Notes under the pieces: generated by a model
Told to the model about the DNA's origin: nothing
Databases searched by the model: none
Seen by the model: only the letters and a program-made list of their open reading frames with translations
In this document: positions 7,603 to 13,982 of the stretch, piece by piece
How positions within the stretch are numbered: the stretch's first letter is position 1
Layout: each line of letters opens with the position of its first letter
Made by a program: the position numbers and the translations under genes
From: a virus
IMG/VR virus record: IMGVR_UViG_3300022752_000292
Location: 1-29,047 of that record
DNA: 29,047 bases
Strand: one strand, 5' to 3'

Positions 7603-8589
7603 ATGCACATCTACCTCGCCGGTCCAATGTCCGGCATCGAGGACTTCAACTACCCAGCGTTCCGGGCGGCGGCAGCTGACCTGAGAGCCAAGGGCTACGA
7701 AGTCACCAACCCCGTAGAGGTCGACGAGAAGTCCGGCGTCAGCGGGATCCTCAGTCAGAGCTACGGCCTGATCGACGCGAAGGGCTGGCAGGACTGCCTG
7801 CGCCGCGACATCATGGCGCTGCTCAACAACGAGGTCGACGGCATCGTCGTCCTGCCCGGCTGGGAGGACAGCAAGGGCGCGGCACTGGAGGTCCATGTGG
7901 CCCGCTCGATGGGCCTGCCGATCCTCGGCTACCCGGATCTCGAAGAGGTCAAGGAGCCGACCAAGTACAGGCCGCCATCGACTGAGACGATCCTCGAAGA
8001 GGCCCAGCGTCTCGTCGGTGGGGATCGCGGCGACGACTACGGCCACCCCCGCGATGACTTCGCCAAGACGGCGGGGGCGTGGAACGCACTGTTCGGGTGG
8101 GACTGCACCCCGGCGAAGGTCGCGCTGGCGATGATCGTCGTCAAGCTCTCGCGGCTGCAGGAGACGCCGCACAAGCGCGACTCGATCGTCGACATCGCAG
8201 GGTACGCCCGCACCTACGAGATGGTCCTCGAGCGCGAGGGCAACGCAGCGTGGCACTACCCGGTCGAGATGCCGCCGATCACGACCGGTCACACCCACAA
8301 GGGCGGGGCGTTCAGCCAGCTCTCGTTCGCCGACATCAAGGCCTCGTGGGATCGCGTCAACGATGCGGCGTGGGATGACCTCACCGCGTCCGTCAGCGCC
8401 GTAGCCGACGAGGAGGAGGAGCTCCGCCACAACTACCTGCAGCGCAAGTTCCTCAACGAGCGCTCCGAGCGGGCGAAGCTGATCGACGCCGAGCTGTCCG
8501 AAGATCCCGACATGCGTGCTCTGTCGGGAAATGTCCGCAAGTCCGGACATACCAGCACGACCAAGAAGGGACACCGACTCCCTTGGTAA
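7603..8589 (+). CDS. DUF4406-DUF6378 fusion, nucleotide-metabolism-like protein (328 aa)
   Basis: Residues 1-115 match the DUF4406 nucleoside 2-deoxyribosyltransferase-like fold: IYLAGPMSG at the start and VVLPGWEDSKGAALEV near 85-100. Residues about 125-220 match DUF6378, a MazG-like helical domain: DDYGHPRDDF, KLSRLQETPHKRDSIVDIAGYA. The C-terminal 100 residues are unassigned. I chose the ATG at 7603 because IYLAGPMSG is the normal beginning of DUF4406 and an AGAGGAG site lies just upstream; an in-frame start at 7573 would overlap the preceding gene. Deoxynucleotide salvage, or hydrolysis of unwanted nucleotides, is the inferred role. Confidence 0.75.
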   Translation: MHIYLAGPMSGIEDFNYPAFRAAAADLRAKGYEVTNPVEVDEKSGVSGILSQSYGLIDAKGWQDCLRRDIMALLNNEVDGIVVLPGWEDSKGAALEVHVARSMGLPILGYPDLEEVKEPTKYRPPSTETILEEAQRLVGGDRGDDYGHPRDDFAKTAGAWNALFGWDCTPAKVALAMIVVKLSRLQETPHKRDSIVDIAGYARTYEMVLEREGNAAWHYPVEMPPITTGHTHKGGAFSQLSFADIKASWDRVNDAAWDDLTASVSAVADEEEELRHNYLQRKFLNERSERAKLIDAELSEDPDMRALSGNVRKSGHTSTTKKGHRLPW

Positions 8590-9011
8590 GCGTCAAGAAG
8601 CTCATCTTCCCGCTGTTGCTGGTTGCAGTACTTGCAACAGCCGACAACAGCGAAGCGTCCTACACCGGCTCGGCCACGGCCTACCACTGGTGCGACGGCA
8701 GCACGACGATGACGGCCAGCGGACGGCGCGCCTATGTGGGCGTGGTCGCCAACAACTGGCTCAGGCTCGGCACATGGATTCAGATGCAGCAGCCGAAAAC
8801 AGTCATGGGCAGGAGGTTCTTCCGCGTATGGGACCGGGGCGGTCCCGGGTTCGCGCTGGACTTCTGGGCACCTTCATGCGGCTGGATGTACCGCTGGGGT
8901 AGGCGCACGGTTACTTTCCGTGTCGTCTCTCAGCGGGAGCTTTGGAAGGGCAAGCCGAAGGTGGGCTGGTCCCTGAACCCCCGCACCGGAAAGCGAGTGT
9001 GGCGACCATGA
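8583..9011 (+). CDS. Secreted 3D-domain (double-psi barrel) protein (142 aa)
   Basis: The start is a TTG at 8583 that overlaps the upstream stop. A signal peptide is visible: basic VKKLI, a hydrophobic core FPLLLVAVLA, and a likely cleavage after NSEA near residue 26. The mature part has the 3D/RlpA-like double-psi barrel pattern: TASGRRAYVGVVANNW, LGTWIQM, VWDRGGPGFALDFW and WGRRTVTFRVV. The two aspartates in the DRGG and LDFW segments match the family's Asp positions. Two cysteines (HWCDG, PSCGW) could form a disulfide. Members act on or bind peptidoglycan. Finding an exported cell-wall protein between nucleotide and polymerase genes is odd. Its stop overlaps the polymerase start by 4 bp. 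Confidence 0.78.
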   Translation: MVSVKKLIFPLLLVAVLATADNSEASYTGSATAYHWCDGSTTMTASGRRAYVGVVANNWLRLGTWIQMQQPKTVMGRRFFRVWDRGGPGFALDFWAPSCGWMYRWGRRTVTFRVVSQRELWKGKPKVGWSLNPRTGKRVWRP

Positions 9012-10801
9012 TCGAGTTCGATGTGGAGACCACCGGCCTGCAGTGGTACGGCGGACACCGCCCCTTCCTCGCCCAGTTCTGGGACGGGGAGGGGGAGCCG
9101 GTCCTGCTCGACCCGATCAAGGACCGCGACGCCGTACAGGCGTGGCTCGACATGGGTCGCGTGCAGGGCATCCGCGCATGGAACACCAAGTTCGACATGC
9201 ACATGATCGAGGCGCTCGGCTACAAGCTGCCGCCGCAGTCATCTTGGCATGACGGCATGGTGATGGCGCACATAGTCGACGAGCGAACCAGCGTGGCTCT
9301 CAAGGCCCGCGCTGCTGCTCTGTTCGGCGAGCACGAGCGCGACAACGAGAAGGAGGTCAAGGCATGGCTCTCCGACGAGGCCAAGCGTCGCAAGGCGCAG
9401 GCCAAGGAGGACGGCTCCGAGTTCGAGCCGCCCAACTACTCGGATGTGCCCGACGAGATCATGCACCCCTACGCCGCGCTCGACTGCATCCTGACCAAGA
9501 AGGTCTGCGATACCTACGAGCGCACGATCAGCGACGAGCTGAGGGGCGTCTACGAGATGGAACGCGGTGTTTTGTCAGCGCTCTACTCTGCGGAAAGTCG
9601 TGGCATCCCGGTCGACCGCGAGGCGGCTGCTCGGTTCGAGGCTCAAGCTGCCGAGAACTGCGAGCAGCTTCACGACCGGGCTGTCGAGCTTGCCGGGATC
9701 TCGAGCTTCAACCCGAACTCAAGCGCTCAGATCGCCGAGGCACTCGAGCGTCGCGGGGCTGACCTGCGGTTCGTGACTAAGTCCGAGAAAACCGGCAAGC
9801 CGAGCATGGACGCCGAGAACTTGGCGGCCGTCGACGACGAGCTGGCTCGCACCGTCGAACTGTTCCGGGCGGAGTACAAGCTGCTCGGTACCTACCTGCG
9901 CCCGATGCTTCACCGAAGCTGGGACGCGGGGCTCAAGTCGTGGAAGCAGCCGTTCATCGCGGACGACAGCCGGATCCACCCGAACTTCCGACAGGTCGGC
10001 GCCCGCACCGGGCGGATGTCCTGCTCGGACCCCAACATCCAGAACTGGCCGCGTGACGATCTGCGCCTGCGCTACCTGTTCCGGGCCGAGGAGGGCAAGG
10101 TGCTCGTCACCGCCGACCTCGACGCGATCGAGCTGGTCCTGTTCGCCGCCTTCGCGGGCGACGGCAGGCTGCTGCGAGCCGTCAAGGCTGGCGAAGATAT
10201 GCACATTCTCGCGGCCAAAATGATGGGATTGAAGGATCGCGAGCGCACCGGCGGCGTGATCGAGTCGGCCCGCCAGCGCGGCAAGACGATGAACTACCTG
10301 CAGGTCTACGGCGGCGGTGTGCGCACGATCCGCAAGACCTTCGGGGTCGATCAGAAGGAGGCGCGGGTGCTGCTCGACCGCTACCACGAGTCCTTCCCAG
10401 AGGTCGGCGGCCTGCAGCGCAGGATCGAGTACGCGCTGATCGACCGCGGCTATGTCAAGACCCCGTGGGGCAGGCGCCACCGGTGCTTCGACGCCAGCCA
10501 AGAGGCCTACAAGTTCGTAAACTATCTCGTACAGGGAACTGCTGCGGACTTGCTCAAGGCCTCGCTCGTCAAGCTCCACGAACAGGGCGTCCCTGTGATC
10601 GCCTGCGTTCACGACGAGATCATCGTCGAGTGCGACGAGGCGGACGCGCCAGAGGTAGCGGACCTGCTGCAGAAGGCGATGACGACTCACCCCGAGATCG
10701 GCGACCGTGTCCCGCTCGGTGCCGAGGCGACGATCGTCAAGCGGTGGTCGGACGCCAAGACCCCCGGCTATGTACCTTCCTACATAGGCGGCCAGAAGTG
10801 A
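9008..10801 (+). CDS. Family A DNA polymerase with 3'-5' exonuclease (597 aa)
   Basis: This is the phage replicative polymerase. The proofreading domain has FDVETTGL at residues 4-11, NTKFD near 60 and YAALD near 158. The polymerase domain has RTGRMSCSDPNIQNWP near 333-350, motif A TADLDAIEL near 367, motif B RQRGKTMNYLQVYGG near 422 and motif C VHDEIIVE near 535. Motif A departs from the common DYSQIEL. Motif B carries Tyr at the position that is Phe in E. coli Pol I and Tyr in T7 polymerase. There is no 5'-3' exonuclease domain. I chose the ATG at 9008 because FDVETTGL should be near the N-terminus and the start overlaps the upstream stop (ATGA). Confidence 0.95.
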   Translation: MIEFDVETTGLQWYGGHRPFLAQFWDGEGEPVLLDPIKDRDAVQAWLDMGRVQGIRAWNTKFDMHMIEALGYKLPPQSSWHDGMVMAHIVDERTSVALKARAAALFGEHERDNEKEVKAWLSDEAKRRKAQAKEDGSEFEPPNYSDVPDEIMHPYAALDCILTKKVCDTYERTISDELRGVYEMERGVLSALYSAESRGIPVDREAAARFEAQAAENCEQLHDRAVELAGISSFNPNSSAQIAEALERRGADLRFVTKSEKTGKPSMDAENLAAVDDELARTVELFRAEYKLLGTYLRPMLHRSWDAGLKSWKQPFIADDSRIHPNFRQVGARTGRMSCSDPNIQNWPRDDLRLRYLFRAEEGKVLVTADLDAIELVLFAAFAGDGRLLRAVKAGEDMHILAAKMMGLKDRERTGGVIESARQRGKTMNYLQVYGGGVRTIRKTFGVDQKEARVLLDRYHESFPEVGGLQRRIEYALIDRGYVKTPWGRRHRCFDASQEAYKFVNYLVQGTAADLLKASLVKLHEQGVPVIACVHDEIIVECDEADAPEVADLLQKAMTTHPEIGDRVPLGAEATIVKRWSDAKTPGYVPSYIGGQK

Positions 10802-11082
10802 GGGCGCGTACCTCAGTAGCTGACGGCGTGCCAACCGAGGACATCGCCCGAGCGGTGCTGAACTCGGGGCGCAGCCTGTCGGAGATCTGCCGCAACCTCG
10901 GCTGGATCGACCGCAACGGCAACCCCAGCACCTCTCGCTTGCAGAGGCGGCTGGGGCTGATGCCGAGCTACTCCAAGCACAAGGGCAAGATCTACCGCAA
11001 CAACCAGCAGATCATCGGCTATGAGCTGGCGGTCGAGATCGTCAGGGCCGCCGATGTCGACCCTGTCGACGCTGGACTGTAG
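10798..11082 (+). CDS. Small HTH-like protein (94 aa)
   Basis: A GTG at 10798 overlaps the polymerase stop (GTGA). A longer frame that begins inside the polymerase gene is rejected as a shadow. The product contains DIARAVLNSGRSLSEICRNLGW, which reads as a helix-turn-helix, then a basic stretch (SRLQRRLGLMPSYSKHKGK). This suggests a small DNA-binding protein, perhaps a regulator. It is the last gene of the replication operon; a 17-bp hairpin begins 9 bp after its stop, and three inverted repeats follow that could be its binding sites. Confidence 0.7.
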   Translation: MRARTSVADGVPTEDIARAVLNSGRSLSEICRNLGWIDRNGNPSTSRLQRRLGLMPSYSKHKGKIYRNNQQIIGYELAVEIVRAADVDPVDAGL

Positions 11083-11090
11083 TGACTCTC

Positions 11091-11132
11091 AAGTGAGGCG
11101 CTGGCCCGGTTTTAGGGGTCAGTGCCTCACTT
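11091..11132. terminator. 17-bp stem-loop ending the replication operon
   Basis: The arm at 11091-11107 (AAGTGAGGCGCTGGCCC) pairs along its full length with 11116-11132 (GGGTCAGTGCCTCACTT), with two G-U pairs and an 8-nt loop GGTTTTAG. It begins 9 bp after the stop of the HTH gene. No T-run follows. In a high-GC genome this is a good candidate for a terminator without a U-tract. Confidence 0.75.
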
Positions 11133-11138
11133 AGCAAA

Positions 11139-11157
11139 CCGTATCATCCTGATACGG
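11139..11157. promoter_or_regulatory. Perfect palindrome, operator candidate
   Basis: CCGTATCA (11139-11146) and TGATACGG (11150-11157) are exact inverted copies around TCC. The site is too short and tight for a terminator but suits a dimeric HTH repressor. It lies 40 bp before the resolvase start, where it could control the resolvase-terminase unit. HTH proteins are coded on both sides. Confidence 0.55.
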
Positions 11158-11166
11158 AACTGCCGT

Positions 11167-11184
11167 TCAGGCCGATAAGCCTGA
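11167..11184. repeat. Short inverted repeat before the resolvase gene
   Basis: TCAGGC (11167-11172) and GCCTGA (11179-11184) flank CGATAA. This is the third inverted repeat in the 114-bp gap. It ends 12 bp before the GTG of the resolvase gene and could be an operator or part of a promoter region. Weak alone. Confidence 0.4.
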
Positions 11185-11196
11185 TGTACTTTCAGT

Positions 11197-11628
11197 GTGC
11201 ATTGGATAAGCATCGACCCCGGTGAAGACACTGGCTGGGCGCTTTGGGACGGAGAGCGCCTAGTTGAAGCATCCACAGACAAACTGTGGGATGTCGTCGA
11301 TGCCCTTTCCGCCGCACTCCTCTCGGTCACCCCACGGGACGATCTACCGGACTTCGGTTCGGTGGATCGTCTTGTGGTCGAGGACTGGGCGCTCTACCCA
11401 TGGAAACTCAAGCAGCTCGCATGGGACAAGTGCCGCACCGCCCGCGGCATCGGCGCCATCGAACTACTCGCTCGCGTGAGCGGGAAACAGCTCGTCCTGC
11501 AACCGGCGTCTATCAAGAAGACAGCAGTAGCCGCCGGTGCCGAGGAGCTTTTCATGGCGCCCCTGCACGAGAACCGTCACGCTAACGACGCGATCATGCA
11601 TGGGATCTTCTTCCTCGCCCAGCAGTGA
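11197..11628 (+). CDS. RuvC-like Holliday junction resolvase (143 aa)
   Basis: The RNase H-like fold is visible: SIDPGEDTGWALWDG at the start supplies the first catalytic Asp (residue 7), LVVEDWALYP near 60 supplies Glu, and HENRHANDAIMHG near 125 supplies the final acidic pair. Such phage resolvases trim branched DNA before packaging, which fits a gene three places upstream of the large terminase. The GTG at 11197 is the only in-frame start after a TGA at 11182, so the start is secure, yet no Shine-Dalgarno is present. Translation may be leaderless or nearly so: TACTTT at 11187-11192 could be a -10 box. The stop overlaps the next gene (GTGA). Confidence 0.85.
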   Translation: MHWISIDPGEDTGWALWDGERLVEASTDKLWDVVDALSAALLSVTPRDDLPDFGSVDRLVVEDWALYPWKLKQLAWDKCRTARGIGAIELLARVSGKQLVLQPASIKKTAVAAGAEELFMAPLHENRHANDAIMHGIFFLAQQ

Positions 11629-11882
11629 CGCCCGAGCCCCGCGTCTACGCGGAGCCAGTGCGGGTGATCCTCGAGCGTTCGCTCGGTAAGGCTTCGCACC
11701 TGCAGCGCGGCGACGCCGTTGAGGTCTTGGCCGAGCGCGCCGGGATCTCCACACGCACCGTCTACCGCATCCTCGAAGGCGGCCGCGAATGGCTCGAACT
11801 TGATCAGGCCGACCGGCTGCTGATAGCCGCAGGCGAACACCTGACGGAGGAGATGGTCGAGTCACTCGACCTGTCAGAATAG
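11625..11882 (+). CDS. HTH DNA-binding protein (85 aa)
   Basis: A GTG start overlaps the resolvase stop by 4 bp. The middle of the protein reads VEVLAERAGISTRTVYRILEGG, a clear helix-turn-helix, followed by LDQADRLLIAAGEHL, as in small phage XRE-like proteins. No other domain is present. It sits between resolvase and small terminase and could regulate the late genes or bind the packaging site. Which of the two cannot be told from sequence. Confidence 0.75.
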   Translation: MTPEPRVYAEPVRVILERSLGKASHLQRGDAVEVLAERAGISTRTVYRILEGGREWLELDQADRLLIAAGEHLTEEMVESLDLSE

Positions 11883-11886
11883 GTAC

Positions 11887-12315
11887 ATGGCACGAGTATC
11901 AAAATTGCATGACCCAGAGTTCGCCCGGCAGGTGGCCGAGGCCTATGTGCTCGGCATGACGCGGTCTGAGATGGCCAGTCACTTCGATGTCCACCCCGAC
12001 ACCATTACGGTGTGGAAGCGTGACATCCGAGTCAAGACGATCGCCAAGAGCCTGCACGAGGACCGCATCATGGAGATGACCCGCAAGGTCGACGCCGAGA
12101 TGCAGGCCCGCCTCAACAGCACCAAGATCAAGGAGATGGACGACGAGACACTGATCAAGTTCCGCAAGGAGCTGCTCGGTGACAAGAAGACCATCGAGCT
12201 GTCGGGTGCTGTCGACACCGGCACCGCCAAGAACGACCTCTGGAAGACGCTTGACAGTGACCCCGAGCTGGCTGTGAAGCTGGCGGGCCTGCTGTCGGGC
12301 GAGTCAAGTGAGTAG
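11887..12315 (+). CDS. terS: Terminase small subunit (142 aa)
   Basis: The N-terminal 50 residues hold a helix-turn-helix of the type used to recognise phage DNA (LGMTRSEMASHFDVHPDTITVWKR). The next 60 residues are a charged helical region (EDRIMEMTRKVDAEMQAR) suited to ring assembly. The C-terminus (LDSDPELAVKLAGLLSG) would contact the large subunit. Identity rests mainly on position: its end overlaps the large terminase gene by 8 bp. Its job would be to select phage DNA and load the packaging motor. It begins 4 bp after the preceding gene. Confidence 0.72.
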   Translation: MARVSKLHDPEFARQVAEAYVLGMTRSEMASHFDVHPDTITVWKRDIRVKTIAKSLHEDRIMEMTRKVDAEMQARLNSTKIKEMDDETLIKFRKELLGDKKTIELSGAVDTGTAKNDLWKTLDSDPELAVKLAGLLSGESSE

Positions 12316-13684
12316 TCAGCTCGAAGCGTGGGCAGAGTCGGACCCCGAGGGGTTCCTCGCTGAGGCCAAGCGCCTGCAGCAGTACCTCGTCGTGCCGCAC
12401 CCGGCGCAGGAGCCGATCATCAACGCCGAGGAGCGCTTCCTCGTTGTCTGTGCCGGACGCCGGTTCGGCAAGACGAAGATCGCCGCCAAGATCGCGATCC
12501 GCGAGTGCCGGAAGCCCGGCCGCGTGGTGTGGTGGGTGGCCAACACCTACAAAAATGTCGTCCGTGGATACCGCGAGGTGCTGCGGCAGGTGCCCCCGGG
12601 CGTGCTGACCAAGACCCCGCCCCCGGCATCCGTGGCAGCCTCCGGGCGCCTCGTCTTGAACTTCCCCGGCGGCACTCGGTTCGAGTTCTACTCAGGCGAG
12701 AACCCGGACGCGATGGCCGGTGAAGGAGTCGACTTCGTGATCGTCGACGAGGCGGCCCTGCAGCGCGAGGTGGTCTGGACCCAGACGATCCGCCCGACCC
12801 TGATGGACAACAACGGCGGCGCGATGCTGATCTCGACTCCGCGTGGCCGCAACTGGTTCTACACCCTCTACAACCGCGGGCAAGACCCGCAGTACCCGGA
12901 CTGGGCGAGCTGGAAGTTCACCACCGCCGACAACCCGTTCATCGACGACGAGGAAGTCAAGGAGATGGAGAAGACCCTGCCCCGCGTCATGTACGAGCAG
13001 GAGGTGCTCGCCGAGTTCGTCAGCGACGCTGGCTCAGTCTTCCGGCTGCGCGACGATACGGTGCGCCCGATGGTCGAGCCCGAGGGCCAGCATGTCTTCA
13101 TGGGCGTCGACCTCGCCAAGCATCGCGACTTCACGGTCTTCACCGCCAGCCGCGAGATCGACCGGATGCCGGTCTGGCACGAGCGCTTCAACGCGGTTAG
13201 CTGGCCGATGCAGAAGGAGCGGATCATCTCGGCCGTCCACAACTTGATGGAGGCGGGAGCCTCGGGCGTGACGATCGTCATGGACTCGACGGGGATCGGC
13301 GATGTGATCTTCGACGACCTCGAAGAGGAAGGCCTCGACATCATCCCGATCAAGTTCTCCAACGACTGGAAGGGCAAGGCCGTCAACCTGCTCTCGGCCG
13401 ACATCGAGCGAGGTAACGCTTTCCTGCTCGAAGAGCAGGAGGCCGAGTTCCAGATCTACACCTACACGATCAGCGAGTCGACCGGCCGCTTCAAGTACTC
13501 GGCGCCCGACTCAGGTCACGACGACGAGGTCTCGGCCAAGCTGCTCGAGCACTGGGGGCACATCCACCACGGCGCGCCGGATGTTCGCACGATCGCCCCG
13601 CGGGAGGACAAGGTCGAGCAGGTCGTCGTCAAGGCCGACAGCCCGGCCGACCTGATGAACCGCCCCGAGCTTTGGGGTAGTTGA
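12308..13684 (+). CDS. terL: Terminase large subunit (458 aa)
   Basis: This is the DNA packaging motor and headful or cos nuclease. The ATPase domain has Walker A CAGRRFGKTKIA near residue 48-57 and Walker B DFVIVDEAA near 142-150. ISTPRGRNWFY near 177 is a coupling-like motif. The nuclease domain is RNase H-like: GVDLAKHRDFTVF near 265, VMDSTGIGD near 325 and SGHDDEVSAK near 403 supply the acidic residues. The start is GTG at 12308, inside the end of the small subunit gene. It is unusual that the terminase is transcribed towards the lysis and tail genes and lies far from the portal-capsid end. Confidence 0.95.
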   Translation: MSSQLEAWAESDPEGFLAEAKRLQQYLVVPHPAQEPIINAEERFLVVCAGRRFGKTKIAAKIAIRECRKPGRVVWWVANTYKNVVRGYREVLRQVPPGVLTKTPPPASVAASGRLVLNFPGGTRFEFYSGENPDAMAGEGVDFVIVDEAALQREVVWTQTIRPTLMDNNGGAMLISTPRGRNWFYTLYNRGQDPQYPDWASWKFTTADNPFIDDEEVKEMEKTLPRVMYEQEVLAEFVSDAGSVFRLRDDTVRPMVEPEGQHVFMGVDLAKHRDFTVFTASREIDRMPVWHERFNAVSWPMQKERIISAVHNLMEAGASGVTIVMDSTGIGDVIFDDLEEEGLDIIPIKFSNDWKGKAVNLLSADIERGNAFLLEEQEAEFQIYTYTISESTGRFKYSAPDSGHDDEVSAKLLEHWGHIHHGAPDVRTIAPREDKVEQVVVKADSPADLMNRPELWGS

Positions 13685-13694
13685 AATCATTACC

Positions 13695-13722
13695 TTGACA
13701 GTCGGACGGAACCGGCTACTGT
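13695..13722 (+). promoter_or_regulatory. Near-consensus promoter in the convergent gap
   Basis: TTGACA (13695-13700, a perfect -35) and TACTGT (13717-13722, -10) are separated by 16 bp. It points rightwards, away from the terminase that has just ended, and faces the late genes that run the other way. No + strand gene lies downstream before the terminator at 13770. This is the best -35 hexamer I found with a matching -10. Confidence 0.55.
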
Positions 13723-13728
13723 GAATGG

Positions 13729-13812
13729 CAGCCGTTGGTCAGCGGGCCGGATACCTACTGATCAACTAAGGAGACCGTCGGGATTGGACACCCCGGCGGT
13801 CTCCGCTTATTT
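13729..13812 (+). ncRNA. Candidate small RNA of about 85 nt
   Basis: From the predicted start near 13729 the transcript would contain a first hairpin, TTGGTCAG (13735-13742) with CTGATCAA (13758-13765, one G-U pair). A strong terminator hairpin (13770-13804) and the U-rich end GCTTATTT follow. An open frame across it has no ribosome site and runs into the antisense of the holin gene. The 3' end would also overlap the end of the leftward holin message. It is inferred from structure and the promoter only. Confidence 0.4.
13770..13804. terminator. Bidirectional terminator between converging modules
   Basis: GGAGACCG (13770-13777) pairs with CGGTCTCC (13797-13804), extended inward by TCGGG with CCCGG (one G-U pair) to 13 bp around a 9-nt loop. 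Rightward it is followed by GCTTATTT and leftward by TTAGTTGATC, so it can work both ways. It separates the terminase end at 13684 from the holin end at 13807. Confidence 0.8.
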
Positions 13813-13980
13813 GCGGCCGCTGCGGATCAGGACGGCGGCGAGCAGCGGTGCGACGCTGACCGCAACACCGGCGAGCGCGTTCGCCTTGTCGGCGTCGAGA
13901 ACGCCGAAGACGACAAGCGCGGTCGCGATGCTAGCCGCCGCTCCCTGTACTGCGCTGATGGTTGCCTTCTGCTTATCCAT
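13807..13980 (-). CDS. Putative holin, two membrane helices (57 aa)
   Basis: The product starts MDKQKATISAVQ and has two hydrophobic stretches, AAASIATALVVFGVL and ALAGVAVSVAPLLAAVLI, joined by a polar turn (DADKAN), with a basic end (RSGRK). Size, two helices and place directly after the endolysin gene fit a small holin that makes membrane holes to release or trigger the endolysin. I chose the ATG at 13980 because it begins 2 bp after the endolysin stop; an upstream in-frame start would overlap that gene. The family is not recognisable by motif, as is normal for holins. Confidence 0.7.
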   Translation of the reverse strand: MDKQKATISAVQGAAASIATALVVFGVLDADKANALAGVAVSVAPLLAAVLIRSGRK

Positions 13981-13982
13981 GA

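Noticed and set aside
8942-9007. A longer N-terminus for the DNA polymerase
   Set aside because: The exonuclease motif FDVETTGL should be near the start, and the ATG at 9008 overlaps the previous stop in the operon's usual way.
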